Source: Bradyrhizobium sp. 141
GTDB taxonomy: Bacteria > Pseudomonadota > Alphaproteobacteria > Rhizobiales > Xanthobacteraceae
Direction of reading: 5' to 3'
Assembly: GCF_023074055.1 (NCBI RefSeq)
Contig: NZ_JADPKR010000115.1
Span: 124,001 to 188,000, forward strand
DNA: 64,000 nt
In this document: piece by piece, positions 25,888-34,990 of the stretch
Numbering within the stretch: the stretch's first letter is position 1
Layout of the letters: every line of letters begins with the position of its first letter
Program-made: the position numbers and the translations under genes
Notes under the pieces: model-generated
Told to the model about the DNA's origin: nothing
The model's input: the letters and a program-made list of their open reading frames with translations, nothing else
The model's database searches: none

Positions 25888-26084
25888 GGGGAATCTTCGT
25901 CCAACTCCTCGCAAATATCTGACATTGCAAGAAAGACTGGAAAAGGCGATGGTGCGTGCTGCGGTGCAGCGCGTGCCCCTTTGAGACGTTTGCTGCTGTT
26001 CCACCCCCAGTCGCTGATGCGACCCGGCTCCTCGTTTGCCTTTTCGGGTGGGCGAGAGAACTATTGTGCATGAAGGCCGTCTCC

Positions 26085-27221
26085 ATGAACGCTCATCAAT
26101 CGCTCGCCGTCGGACAGCCGATAGCGCCGCCTGAAGCGATTTCAACTGCCACAGCTGAGCCGGACGCGATGGTCCGTTTCGCCGGGATCTCGAAGACCTA
26201 TCCGGCTTACCGCGGCAAGCCCGGCGTCAACGCGCTGCAAGACATCGACTTCGCGATACCGCGCGGTTCCATCACCGGGGTGATCGGCCGCTCCGGCGCC
26301 GGCAAGTCGAGCCTGGTGCGGCTGATCAACGGGCTGGAGAAGCCGACCACCGGACGCGTGATCGTGGACGGCCGCGATATCTCGGCGCTGGCGGGCCGTG
26401 AGCTGCGTCTGGCGCAGCGCTCGATCGGCATGATCTTCCAGCATTTCAATCTGCTGTCGTCGCGCACAGCGGCCGACAACATTGCGCTGCCGCTGGAGAT
26501 CGCCGGCTGGGCCAAGGCCGATATCAAGGCCCGCGTCACTGATCTGCTCGCGCTCGTCGGCATTGCCGACAAGCATGACCGTTATCCGTCAGAACTCTCC
26601 GGCGGCCAGAAGCAGCGCGTCGGCATCGCCCGCGCGCTGGCGACACGGCCGAGCGTGCTGCTGTCGGACGAGGCGACCTCCGCACTCGATCCGCAGACGA
26701 CGCGCGCGATCCTCGATCTGCTGGCGAACATCAACCGCGAGCTCGGGGTGACCATCGTGCTGATCACCCACGAAATGTCCGTGGTGCGCCAACTCGCCAA
26801 GGAAGTCGTGGTGCTGGATGCCGGCCATGTGGTCGAAAGCGGCGATGTCGCCGACATCTTCACTCAGCCCAGGCATCCCATCACGCAGTCCTTCCTGGCC
26901 GAGGTCATCGGCGATAGCTTGCCGGTCTCGCTGGCGAGCCGGATCGTGGCGGAGCCGTCGGCCGGTGGACAGGCTGTGATCCGCCTTCAGGTGCGCGGGG
27001 CAGGGGCCGGCGACACCCTGGTCGCGCGGCTCGCCCGCGAGCTCGGCCTCGACGTGTCGCTGCTGTCGGCCCGCATCGACGAGATCGGCGGCCAGCCTGT
27101 GGGCTCGCTCGTTCTCGGCATTCCCTTCGGTATGTCCAGCGGCGAGGACGCGGTGACGCGGACGCTCGCCTGGCTCTCTCAACATCAATTCCCGGCGGAG
27201 CGTCTCGGCTATGTCGCCTGA
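26085..27221 (+). CDS. metN: ABC transporter ATP-binding protein, MetN-type
   Basis: The 378-aa ATPase contains Walker A GRSGAGKSS, Q-loop MIFQHFNLL, signature SELSGGQKQRVGIARAL, Walker B VLLSDEATSALD and switch His ITHE. The C-terminal NIL-type domain (about 285-378, AVIRLQVRGAGAGDTLVAR; PFGMSSGEDAVTRTLAWL) is typical of MetN, where it senses methionine. It powers uptake of methionine or a related amino acid. ATG 26085 has AAGG upstream; ATG 26070 is possible. It overlaps metI by 11 nt. No metQ binding protein lies nearby. Confidence 0.9.
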   Translation: MNAHQSLAVGQPIAPPEAISTATAEPDAMVRFAGISKTYPAYRGKPGVNALQDIDFAIPRGSITGVIGRSGAGKSSLVRLINGLEKPTTGRVIVDGRDISALAGRELRLAQRSIGMIFQHFNLLSSRTAADNIALPLEIAGWAKADIKARVTDLLALVGIADKHDRYPSELSGGQKQRVGIARALATRPSVLLSDEATSALDPQTTRAILDLLANINRELGVTIVLITHEMSVVRQLAKEVVVLDAGHVVESGDVADIFTQPRHPITQSFLAEVIGDSLPVSLASRIVAEPSAGGQAVIRLQVRGAGAGDTLVARLARELGLDVSLLSARIDEIGGQPVGSLVLGIPFGMSSGEDAVTRTLAWLSQHQFPAERLGYVA

Positions 27222-27876
27222 ACTCATCAACCTGATCATCCAGGCGACCTTCGAGAGCCTGTACATGGTCGGCATTGCGGCGCTGCTCGGCACCGCCTTC
27301 GGCCTGCCGCTCGGCGTCTTCCTCGCAACCAGCCGGAAGGGCGAGCTGTTCGCGGCTCCCTTCGTCAATCGCGTGCTCGGCATCGTCGTCAATGCAACGC
27401 GGTCGACGCCGTTCATCATCCTGGTCGTCGCCATCATCCCGTTCACGCGCCTTATTGCCGGCACCTCGATCGGATCGAGTGCGGCGATCGTGCCGCTGAC
27501 GATTGCGTCGGCGCCGTTCATCGCGCGTCTGGTCGAAGCTGCCATCCGCGAGGTCGATGGCGGCCTGATCGAGACCGCGTCCTCGTTCGGCGCCTCGCCG
27601 CTTCAGATCGTGTTCAAGGTGCTGATCCCCGAAGCGCTGCCGGGCCTGTTGCTGGCGCTGACGCTCGCAGTGGTCAGTCTGCTCGGCTATTCCGCGATGG
27701 TCGGCGCGGTCGGCGGCGGGGGCTTGGGTGACCTCGGCATCCGCTACGGCTATCAGCGCTTCATGCCGGAGATGATGCTGGCCGTTGTCGTCGTGCTGAT
27801 TGCGCTGGTGCAGCTCGTTCAGAGCGCCGGCGACTATCTGGCGCGCCGGGTCAACCGCCGGCTGCGGCATCATTGA
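27211..27876 (+). CDS. metI: ABC transporter permease, MetI-type
   Basis: The 221-aa permease has five hydrophobic segments and the EAA cytoplasmic loop ETASSFGASPLQIVFKVLIP, followed by EALPGLLLALTLAVVSLLGY and AMVGAVGGGGLGDLGIRYGY, a MetI hallmark. It is the membrane partner of the MetN-like ATPase; overlapping starts suggest coupled translation. The gene ends 6 nt before the convergent AraC regulator. Confidence 0.92.
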   Translation: MSPELINLIIQATFESLYMVGIAALLGTAFGLPLGVFLATSRKGELFAAPFVNRVLGIVVNATRSTPFIILVVAIIPFTRLIAGTSIGSSAAIVPLTIASAPFIARLVEAAIREVDGGLIETASSFGASPLQIVFKVLIPEALPGLLLALTLAVVSLLGYSAMVGAVGGGGLGDLGIRYGYQRFMPEMMLAVVVVLIALVQLVQSAGDYLARRVNRRLRHH

Positions 27877-27882
27877 GCCGGA

Positions 27883-28872
27883 TCACGCGGCACGCCTCGC
27901 CCGCCGCAGCGTCTCCGAGGGTAACTCGGCGAAGTGGCGCTTATAGTCGAGCGAGAACTGGCTGAAGTGCCAGAAGCCGTGCTGCACGGCGACGTCGTAG
28001 ATGGACGTCCCGGCGCCGCCGGCGCGTTTCAGGTCGCGCCGGACCCGGTTCAGCCGCATCGCGCGCCAATAGTGCATCGGGCTCGTGCCCAAGACCTCCT
28101 GGAAGCAATAGCCGAGCTTGCGCGGGCTGGCGCCGACCGCCGTGCAGACCTCCAACAACGACAGCGAGCGGTCGCCGCTGCCGTGCATCAGCTCGCGGGC
28201 GCGATCGACGGTGCGCCTGCGCGCCGCGGCGCTGCGGCCGGGATCGCTCGGCCGTGCCGTCGGCAGCATGTCCATGATCTCGACGAGAAGGGCATCCTCC
28301 AGCGCCTGCCGTGTCGCAGGATCGTCAAACAGCCCGGGTGCGGTCGTGATGGTCTCGTGAATTGCGGTGAGATGCGCGCGCAGCCGCGCGACCGGCGCCT
28401 CCGCCATCTCGATCACCTGCAACCGATGCCAGGCGCGGCGCGGCAGCGCGATGTCGAGACTGGCGGCAAGCTGCTCGATCAGCGCCGCGCTGGCGACGAC
28501 GCCGCGCAGCTCGAAGGCCTTCGGCGTGCACATGTCGACCTCGGCATCGATGCAGGCGATCACCTGCGCGCCCGTCGCGTTCGCTCCGTCGCAATTGATC
28601 TCGCCGTCACCGTGCCAAGGCAGGCCAATGCCAAAGCTGCCGGCACCCAACTGGCCGTATTGGCGGACCTGCTGGCTGGTGATCTCGCGAAACACGTCGA
28701 GCCGGGGCAGGGAGAGCTGGGTGAAACTGCCCTTGAACGCGCCGGCGCTGATCTGATCGTAGCTCAGGCGCCAGCGGCCGAGCGCGGCGCAGTGCTCGTC
28801 AACGTCCGTGCTGCTGGCCTGGAACAGGCTGGCGGCCGAGTCCTGAATCGTAGGAGTTGCACTTAAGGCCAT
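27883..28872 (-). CDS. AraC-family transcriptional regulator
   Basis: The 329-aa protein has a sensor domain (1-220) and a C-terminal AraC DNA-binding domain with two helix-turn-helix motifs: LSLLEVCTAVGASPRKLGYC and SIYDVAVQHGFWHFSQFSLDY. The ending KRHFAELPSETLRRAR is typical of the EutR-like subgroup. It is transcribed away from the serine hydrolase-amine oxidase pair, so it is the likely activator of amine catabolism there. ATG 28872 (MALSATPTIQDSA) opens a region of about 180 nt shared with the divergent gene. Confidence 0.88.
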   Translation of the reverse strand: MALSATPTIQDSAASLFQASSTDVDEHCAALGRWRLSYDQISAGAFKGSFTQLSLPRLDVFREITSQQVRQYGQLGAGSFGIGLPWHGDGEINCDGANATGAQVIACIDAEVDMCTPKAFELRGVVASAALIEQLAASLDIALPRRAWHRLQVIEMAEAPVARLRAHLTAIHETITTAPGLFDDPATRQALEDALLVEIMDMLPTARPSDPGRSAAARRRTVDRARELMHGSGDRSLSLLEVCTAVGASPRKLGYCFQEVLGTSPMHYWRAMRLNRVRRDLKRAGGAGTSIYDVAVQHGFWHFSQFSLDYKRHFAELPSETLRRARRAA

Positions 28873-29052
28873 GACAGCGCGTCGAAATTTGCCAGGCGAA
28901 TTTTAGCGAGAACCTCGCAAGACTGGGCATGGCCATCGCCCGTGTCCAGCAAAATATTGCCGGATCTCGATAACGCCCGGTGGTGCCCGGGCGCAGTCTT
29001 GCTCGCTAACCGTCCCAGCAGGGCCGCTGGTGGCGCTTCGCGGAGGATCGAG

Positions 29053-30249
29053 ATGCGGCCGACCGAAATCATGCGTGGCAGCCCGCCGGCGCCCGAGGCC
29101 CTGGTGACGCGCGCCAACTGGCGCAGCTATCCCGCGATCCGTTGGGGCTTCACCCACACCCGCGAAGTCCTGCCAACGGCCGAGGTTCGCCGGTCGGCCA
29201 ATCCCAGCGCCATCACCAGCGCGCCGCGTGAGCTGGTAAAGCTCGGCTTCACGGCGCCCGACGGCACGCCCACCACGGTCGAGGCAACCTTGCGCGAAAC
29301 CTTCGCGGACACGCTGCTCGTGATGCACCAGGGCACGCTGATCCACGAATGGTATGGCGACGGCATGAGTGCGGCCACGCCGCATCTGATCTGCTCCATC
29401 AGCAAGGCGATCGCCGGCACCTTGGGCGGCGTGCTGGCGGCACGTGGACTGGTCGATCCCGAGGCGAGGGTAGTGCGCTACGTGCCAGAGCTGGAGACCT
29501 CGGTCTACGGCGGCTGCACCGTCCGCAATCTCCTCGACATGGCCGTCGCCATCAAGTTCGAGGAGGATTACGAGGACCCCTCAGGCGATGTCGCGCGCTA
29601 TCGCTTTTCCTCGGGATGGGACATGCCGCCGCCGGGCGTCGAAGCCGGTCACCAGCGTGCCTATCTCACCACGCTACGCGGGACAGGAAAACCGCATGGC
29701 AAAGTGTTCCATTACGTCTCGCCCAACACCGAAGTGCTCGGCTGGGTCTATGAGCGCGCCTGCGGCATGCCTTACCAACATATTCTGTCCGAATATCTGT
29801 GGCAGCCGATGGGCGCGGAGGAAGACGGCTCCCTGACACTCGATAGCCACGGCATGGGCCGCATTGCCGGCGGCCTCTCCGTCACCGCGCGCGATCTCAT
29901 GCGCTTTGGCGAGATGATCCGTTGCCGTGGCGCCGTCCAGGGACGACAGGTGGTGCCCGGCTGGTGGATCGACGACATCCGTGAAAACGGCGATCCCAAG
30001 GCTTGGGCCGACGGCGACCTCGCCGAATTCTTCCCGGGCGCGCGCTACCGCAGCAAATGGTTCACGATCGATCCGTCGCGCAACGCGCTCACGGCGATCG
30101 GCATCCATGGTCAGTTGCTCTATGTCGACCTGGACTCGGACACCGTCATCGTCAAGCTCGCGACGCAGCCGAAGGCGATGGACGTACCGATCGACCTGCG
30201 CTGGTTCGCCGCCTTCCGCACCATCACCGCGCATCTCGCTCCGCGCTGA
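29053..30249 (+). CDS. Serine hydrolase, class C beta-lactamase family
   Basis: The 398-aa protein belongs to the family that includes class C beta-lactamases and esterase EstB. The catalytic S-x-x-K is SISK in LICSISKAIAGTLGG. HYVSPNTEVLGWVYERACG supplies the Tyr-x-Asn-type element, and AIGIHGQLLYVD fits the KTG/HxG position (HG). No signal peptide is seen, suggesting a cytoplasmic esterase or amidase. ATG 29053 follows GGAGGA; the frame upstream is untranslated. It lies 15 nt before the amine oxidase gene, so it may process a substrate or product of that enzyme. Confidence 0.85.
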   Translation: MRPTEIMRGSPPAPEALVTRANWRSYPAIRWGFTHTREVLPTAEVRRSANPSAITSAPRELVKLGFTAPDGTPTTVEATLRETFADTLLVMHQGTLIHEWYGDGMSAATPHLICSISKAIAGTLGGVLAARGLVDPEARVVRYVPELETSVYGGCTVRNLLDMAVAIKFEEDYEDPSGDVARYRFSSGWDMPPPGVEAGHQRAYLTTLRGTGKPHGKVFHYVSPNTEVLGWVYERACGMPYQHILSEYLWQPMGAEEDGSLTLDSHGMGRIAGGLSVTARDLMRFGEMIRCRGAVQGRQVVPGWWIDDIRENGDPKAWADGDLAEFFPGARYRSKWFTIDPSRNALTAIGIHGQLLYVDLDSDTVIVKLATQPKAMDVPIDLRWFAAFRTITAHLAPR

Positions 30250-30264
30250 CCTCCGGACTCCATC

Positions 30265-32268
30265 ATGCTCGACACCGTCACATCCAAATCGTCCGCGCAA
30301 GCTACCGCACCGCATTCGCTCGACCCGCTGACCGCGGCGGAGATCACGACCGCCTGCACGATGGTGCGCGCCGCCGTGGCTTCACCCGAGAACTGCCGCT
30401 TCCCGACGGTGCGGCTGGAGGAGCCTACCAAGCAGGAGCTGGCCGCGGGCGGATCAGGGCTTCCGCGCCGCGCCTTCGTGCTGACGCTGGATGTCGTCAC
30501 CGGGGAAGCGATCGAGCACATCGTCGATCTCGGCCGGGGCGAGATCGTCGATCGCAAGCTCATCCCCAACCGCGAGGCGCCCTATGGGCAGCCGCCGGTG
30601 ATGCTGGAAGAGTTCTTCAAATGCGAGGCGGTGGTGAAGGCAGATCCCGGCTGGCGTGCAGCGATGCAGCGGCGCGGGCTCAGCGACAAGGACATCGAGC
30701 TGGTTCAGGTCGACCCGTTTTCCTCGGGCTTCTTCGACAACGAGTTCGAGCGCGGCGCGCGCATCGTGCGCGCCGTCAGCTATTTCCGCGAGCATCTCCA
30801 GGACAACGGCTACGCACACCCGATCGAGGGTGTGGTCGCGGTCGTCGATCTGATCGGCGGCAAGGTCATCGACCTCACCGACGAGGATCCGATCGTGCCG
30901 ATCCCGCGCAAGAAGCGAAACTACGGCGCGCATGAGGTCACGGACCGGCGCACCGACATCAAGCCGCTGCACATCGAACAGCCCGAGGGCGCGAGCTTTC
31001 GCGTCGACGGCTGGAAGGTCGACTGGCAGAAATGGAGTTTTCGCGTCGGCTTCACGCCTCGCGAGGGCCTCGTGCTGTATCAGCTCGCCTACCAGGACGG
31101 TGCACGCAAGCGCTCGCTGATTCATCGCGCCAGCGTTACCGAGATGGTGGTGCCTTACGCCGACCCGACCGCCAATCATTTCTGGAAGTCGGCGTTCGAT
31201 GCCGGCGAATACGGCCTCGGCATGCTCGCCAACGCGCTCGAACTTGGCTGCGACTGCCTCGGCAACATCCACTATTTCGATGTGCCGGCTGCCGACAGCA
31301 GGGGCGAGCCCTTCGTCATGCAGAACGCCATCTGCATGCATGAAGAAGACTACGGAATTGCCTGGAAGCACTATGAATTCCGCAACGGCCTGTTCGAGGT
31401 TCGCCGATCTCGGCGGCTCGTGATCTCGTTTTTCGCGACCGTCGGCAATTACGACTACGGCTTCTACTGGTATCTTTACCAGGACGGCACGATCCAGCTC
31501 GAGACCAAGCTCACCGGCATCATTCAGACTGCCGCCGTGCAGCCGGGCGAGACATACAAATGGGGCGGTATGGTCGACGACAATCTGGGCGGACCGACGC
31601 ATCAGCACTTCTTCAACGCGCGCCTGCACATGGACCTCGACGGCGGCGGCAATACCGTCACCGAGCACGACTTCGTGCCGCGGCCATGGGGCCACGACAA
31701 TCCGCACGGCAACGTGTTCGACACCACCACGCGCGTGCTGTCGCGCGAGCGCGATGCAGCGGCGATCGCCAACGGCGAGACCGGGCGGTTCTGGAAGATC
31801 AGCAATCCCAGCGAGACCAATTCTGTCGGCAATGCTCCAGCCTACAAGCTCGTGGTCAATCCGAGCCCGCTGATGCTGGCGCAGGAGGGCAGCTATGTGC
31901 GCAGCCGCGGCGGCTTTGCCACGAAGCACGTCTGGGTGACCGCGTTCGACCCGAGCGAAAAATACGCCAGCGGCGATTATCCCAACGTCCATGCGGGCGG
32001 CGACGGCCTGCCGCGCTATGCCGCGCAGAACCGCGACATCGAGAATGCCGACATCGTGGTGTGGCACTCGTTCGGCCACACCCATGTCTGCAAGCCCGAG
32101 GACTTTCCGATCATGCCGGTCGAATATGCCGGCTTCATGCTGAAGCCGACCGGATTCTTCACCGCCAATGCCGCGGGCGACATTCCGCCGGATCGCAACA
32201 GCCGCAGCGTGCTGGCGGGAGCAAGCAATGCTCCCAACGAATCGTGCTGTAACGCCGGGAAGACCTAG
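30265..32268 (+). CDS. Primary-amine oxidase (copper amine oxidase)
   Basis: The 667-aa enzyme oxidises primary amines to aldehydes with release of ammonia and H2O2. The topaquinone precursor is Tyr396 in TVGNYDYGFYW. The catalytic-base region is AFDAGEYGLGMLANALELG. The copper ligands are in HQHFFNARLHMDLDG and the distal HTHVCKPEDFPIMPVE. N2/N3 domains precede the catalytic barrel. There is no signal peptide, so it is cytoplasmic, unlike E. coli TynA. Together with the AraC regulator and the hydrolase it forms an amine-scavenging unit. Substrate preference is unknown. Confidence 0.95.
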   Translation: MLDTVTSKSSAQATAPHSLDPLTAAEITTACTMVRAAVASPENCRFPTVRLEEPTKQELAAGGSGLPRRAFVLTLDVVTGEAIEHIVDLGRGEIVDRKLIPNREAPYGQPPVMLEEFFKCEAVVKADPGWRAAMQRRGLSDKDIELVQVDPFSSGFFDNEFERGARIVRAVSYFREHLQDNGYAHPIEGVVAVVDLIGGKVIDLTDEDPIVPIPRKKRNYGAHEVTDRRTDIKPLHIEQPEGASFRVDGWKVDWQKWSFRVGFTPREGLVLYQLAYQDGARKRSLIHRASVTEMVVPYADPTANHFWKSAFDAGEYGLGMLANALELGCDCLGNIHYFDVPAADSRGEPFVMQNAICMHEEDYGIAWKHYEFRNGLFEVRRSRRLVISFFATVGNYDYGFYWYLYQDGTIQLETKLTGIIQTAAVQPGETYKWGGMVDDNLGGPTHQHFFNARLHMDLDGGGNTVTEHDFVPRPWGHDNPHGNVFDTTTRVLSRERDAAAIANGETGRFWKISNPSETNSVGNAPAYKLVVNPSPLMLAQEGSYVRSRGGFATKHVWVTAFDPSEKYASGDYPNVHAGGDGLPRYAAQNRDIENADIVVWHSFGHTHVCKPEDFPIMPVEYAGFMLKPTGFFTANAAGDIPPDRNSRSVLAGASNAPNESCCNAGKT

Positions 32269-32549
32269 GCCTGAACATTTCCGACCATTGCCTAAAAGTG
32301 AGGGAATGTTTTCATCTGGAAGCATTCCAAATGCGAAGGCATCGAGATGGCCGTGATTGGTGCCTCTCGTATGCGACGGCAGCGCGGCATCTTGGGCCTC
32401 ATTCGCCGTGAGTGCATTCGTCGCACGTGCTGAGCACATGTCTGGAGAGATTCTAACGCTGTTCCTATCGCACTCCGAAACCCCCTGAGTTAGGGCGGGA
32501 CTTCAAAAATGATACCGGCAAAGCCGGCAGTGCGTGGGGCTCAAGAGAC

Positions 32550-34841
32550 GTGACCGACTTCCAACTTTCTTCGCGTGAGGACGCGCGTCGTCGACAGATC
32601 CAGATGCTCCTCCTCGGCGCGGTCAGCACGTTTTCCCTCGTTGTTCCCTTCGGTTCCGTGGAGGCCCAGACGCAGATTCCCGCTGTCACCGTCGACGCGC
32701 CGGCCCAGCGCGCCCGTCCTGCGGCGATCGCTCCGTCGCGAAGGGCAGCGACGCGGACCTCGCGCGCCAATCGTCGCTCTCCCGCGCAACAGGCCGCGCC
32801 AGCCCAGTCGGCCGCATCGAACGGCGCCACGGGCGAACGCGCCAATGGGCCAGTGCGCGGCTTCGTCGCCACAAGGAGCGGCACCGCCACCAAGACGGAT
32901 ACCCCGCTGATCGAAACCCCGCAGTCGGTGTCCGTCGTCACCCCCGATCAGGTCAGGAACCAGGGCGCGGTCTCGATCGGCGAGGCACTGCGCTACACCG
33001 CCGGTGTCAGCGGTGACGTCAATGGCGGTTCGGACACCCGCTTCGGCGCCCTCCAGATCCGCGGCTTCGACACGACCATGTCGGGCCTCTACGTCGACGG
33101 CTTGCGGATTCCCTCCAGCAACTACGTGCACTTCAACGGTCTCGATCCCTACGGCGCCGAGCGCCTCGAGGTTCTCAAGGGGCCGTCCTCGGCGATGTAT
33201 GGCGGCAGCGGCACGGGCGGCATCCTCAACTACGTGACCAAGCTGCCGACGGCGCAGCAGTTCGGCGAGGTCTCGATCTCCGGCGGCAGCTTCAACCGCT
33301 ATCAGGGCCAGTTCGACATGGGCGGTGCCGTCAACAAGGAAGGCACGGTGCTGTGGCGCCTGACCGGCGTTGTTCGCGACGGCGAAACCCAGGTCGACTT
33401 CACCAAGGACAACCGCGTCTTCATCGCGCCCGCCGTTACCTTCAAGCCGAACGAGGACACCACCATCACGATCCTGGCCAATTACCAGCGGGATCGGGCA
33501 GGGTGGGGCCTGCAGTTCCTGCCGGCCTCGGGCACGGTGTGGCCGAACAACGGCCGTACCATCCCGGTCTCTTTCTTTGCGGGCGTGCCGAGCTTCAACG
33601 CCTTCAACACCGAGATTGCGACCGCCGGCTACCAGCTCTCGCACAATTTCACCGACAACATCACGTTCCGGCAGAACCTGCGTTACGCCTATCAGCACAA
33701 CGAGGAAAAGACCTTTTACGGCACCGGATATACCGACGAGGCGGCGGGACAGCTTGGGCGTTTCGGCAGCTACAGCAACTCGTACATCAACTCCTTCGCG
33801 GTGGACAACCAGCTCCAGGGCAAGTTCACCACCGGCATCCTCAGCCATACCACCCTGGTCGGGATCGACTATCGCAACACCACGTTTCGCGACACCGCCT
33901 TTGCCGTCACGACGTCGGCGCCGGAGATCAACGTCTTCAACCCGGTCTACAGCTACGACTGGACCCTCGGGGGCATGTACGACAACACAGGCGTCAAGCA
34001 GTCGCAGGTCGGGCTGTATGCGCAGGATCAGATCAAGCTCGGCCGGCTCTCGTTCCAGCTCGGCGGCCGCCAGGATTTCGTGACGACGCAGCTCGATAGC
34101 GGTATCTCCAACACCTCGTCCTCGAAGGATGCGTCTGCCTTCACCGGGCGCGCCGCCGTGATGTACAATTTCGACAACGGCATCGCGCCCTATTTCAGCT
34201 ACTCGGAATCGTTCCTGCCGGTGCTTGCGACCAGTGCGTCCGGACAGATGCTCAATCCCGAGACCGGCGTGCAGTACGAAGTGGGCGTCAAGTACCAGCC
34301 GCTCGGCTGGAACGCGCTGTTCACCTTCGCAGCCTTCGACCTGACGCGCGACAACGTCGTCGTCTACGTGCCCGCAAGCACCTTTGCCGAGCAGACCGGG
34401 CAGGTGAAATCGCGCGGCATCGAGCTCGAAGGCACCATGTCGCTGGCCGACGGCTGGAACCTGCGTGCCGCCTACGCCTATGTCGATGCCATGGTCACGC
34501 AGGACCCGGTCAATGTCGGCAAGGCGCCGGTGACCGTGCCGCTCAACCGTGCTTCGCTGTGGAGCGACTACACGCTCCAGAACGGGCCGGCCGCCGGCCT
34601 TCAGTTCGGCGGCGGCATCCGCTATGTCGGCGCGACCTGGGGCGATGATGCCAATACATTCAAGGTAGGATCGGCGACCGTGCTCGACGCGCTTGTTGCC
34701 TACACCAGGGACAATTGGCGCTTGTCGCTGAACGTCACCAATCTCGCCGACACGCGTTACGTCGCCGCCTGCTACAGCCTGTCGGGCTGCATGTATGCCG
34801 AGGGACGGAAAGCCATCGGCAAGCTGACATACCGGTGGTGA
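32550..34841 (+). CDS. TonB-dependent siderophore receptor
   Basis: The 763-aa outer-membrane receptor starts at GTG 32550. It has a signal peptide (MLLLGAVSTFSLVVPFGSVE AQ) after about 17 polar residues, and a Pro/Ala/Arg-rich linker (about 45-105). The plug domain reads ETPQSVSVVTPDQVRNQG, GFDTTMSGLYVDGLRI and RLEVLKGPSSAMYGGSGTGGI, followed by a beta-barrel ending in an aromatic residue (LTYRW). The plug motifs match the FhuA/FoxA-like hydroxamate siderophore group. The PepSY membrane protein downstream often handles iron release. The 281-nt upstream gap shows no clear Fur or Irr box to my eye. Confidence 0.92.
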   Translation: MTDFQLSSREDARRRQIQMLLLGAVSTFSLVVPFGSVEAQTQIPAVTVDAPAQRARPAAIAPSRRAATRTSRANRRSPAQQAAPAQSAASNGATGERANGPVRGFVATRSGTATKTDTPLIETPQSVSVVTPDQVRNQGAVSIGEALRYTAGVSGDVNGGSDTRFGALQIRGFDTTMSGLYVDGLRIPSSNYVHFNGLDPYGAERLEVLKGPSSAMYGGSGTGGILNYVTKLPTAQQFGEVSISGGSFNRYQGQFDMGGAVNKEGTVLWRLTGVVRDGETQVDFTKDNRVFIAPAVTFKPNEDTTITILANYQRDRAGWGLQFLPASGTVWPNNGRTIPVSFFAGVPSFNAFNTEIATAGYQLSHNFTDNITFRQNLRYAYQHNEEKTFYGTGYTDEAAGQLGRFGSYSNSYINSFAVDNQLQGKFTTGILSHTTLVGIDYRNTTFRDTAFAVTTSAPEINVFNPVYSYDWTLGGMYDNTGVKQSQVGLYAQDQIKLGRLSFQLGGRQDFVTTQLDSGISNTSSSKDASAFTGRAAVMYNFDNGIAPYFSYSESFLPVLATSASGQMLNPETGVQYEVGVKYQPLGWNALFTFAAFDLTRDNVVVYVPASTFAEQTGQVKSRGIELEGTMSLADGWNLRAAYAYVDAMVTQDPVNVGKAPVTVPLNRASLWSDYTLQNGPAAGLQFGGGIRYVGATWGDDANTFKVGSATVLDALVAYTRDNWRLSLNVTNLADTRYVAACYSLSGCMYAEGRKAIGKLTYRW

Positions 34842-34877
34842 GGGTGAAATTGAGGCCGATGAACACGCACGGGAGGT

Positions 34878-34963
34878 CGTCATGGCCGGGCTTGTCCCGG
34901 CCATCCACGCCTTGCCCCGCGGGACGAAGAACGTGGATGCCCGGGACAAGCCCGGGCATGACG
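34878..34963. repeat. Palindromic repeat between receptor and PepSY genes
   Basis: The left arm cgtcatggccgggcttgtcc and right arm ggacaagcccgggcatgacg are near-perfect reverse complements, with ccggccatccacg and cgtggatgcccgg inside. The whole 86-nt block folds as one hairpin. I recall this repeat from many Bradyrhizobiaceae genomes. It lies inside an apparent iron-uptake operon, where it could change expression of the second gene. Confidence 0.75.
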
Positions 34964-34990
34964 ACGTGGAAGCTTTTCGAGATCTGAACC

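Noticed and set aside
25890..26069. SAM riboswitch upstream of metN
   Set aside because: I could not find the conserved SAM-I or SAM-II core in the leader; the only hairpin lies at the end of the previous gene.
30454..32439. 661-codon open frame antisense to the amine oxidase
   Set aside because: The plus strand encodes a complete copper amine oxidase with all catalytic motifs; the antisense product is His/Val-rich low-quality sequence.
32269..32549. Fur or Irr box upstream of the siderophore receptor
   Set aside because: No convincing match to the known iron boxes; only gattctaa-like fragments.
32541..34949. 802-codon open frame antisense to the siderophore receptor
   Set aside because: The plus-strand frame has clear plug and barrel motifs; the antisense frame is an artefact of high GC third positions and matches no family.
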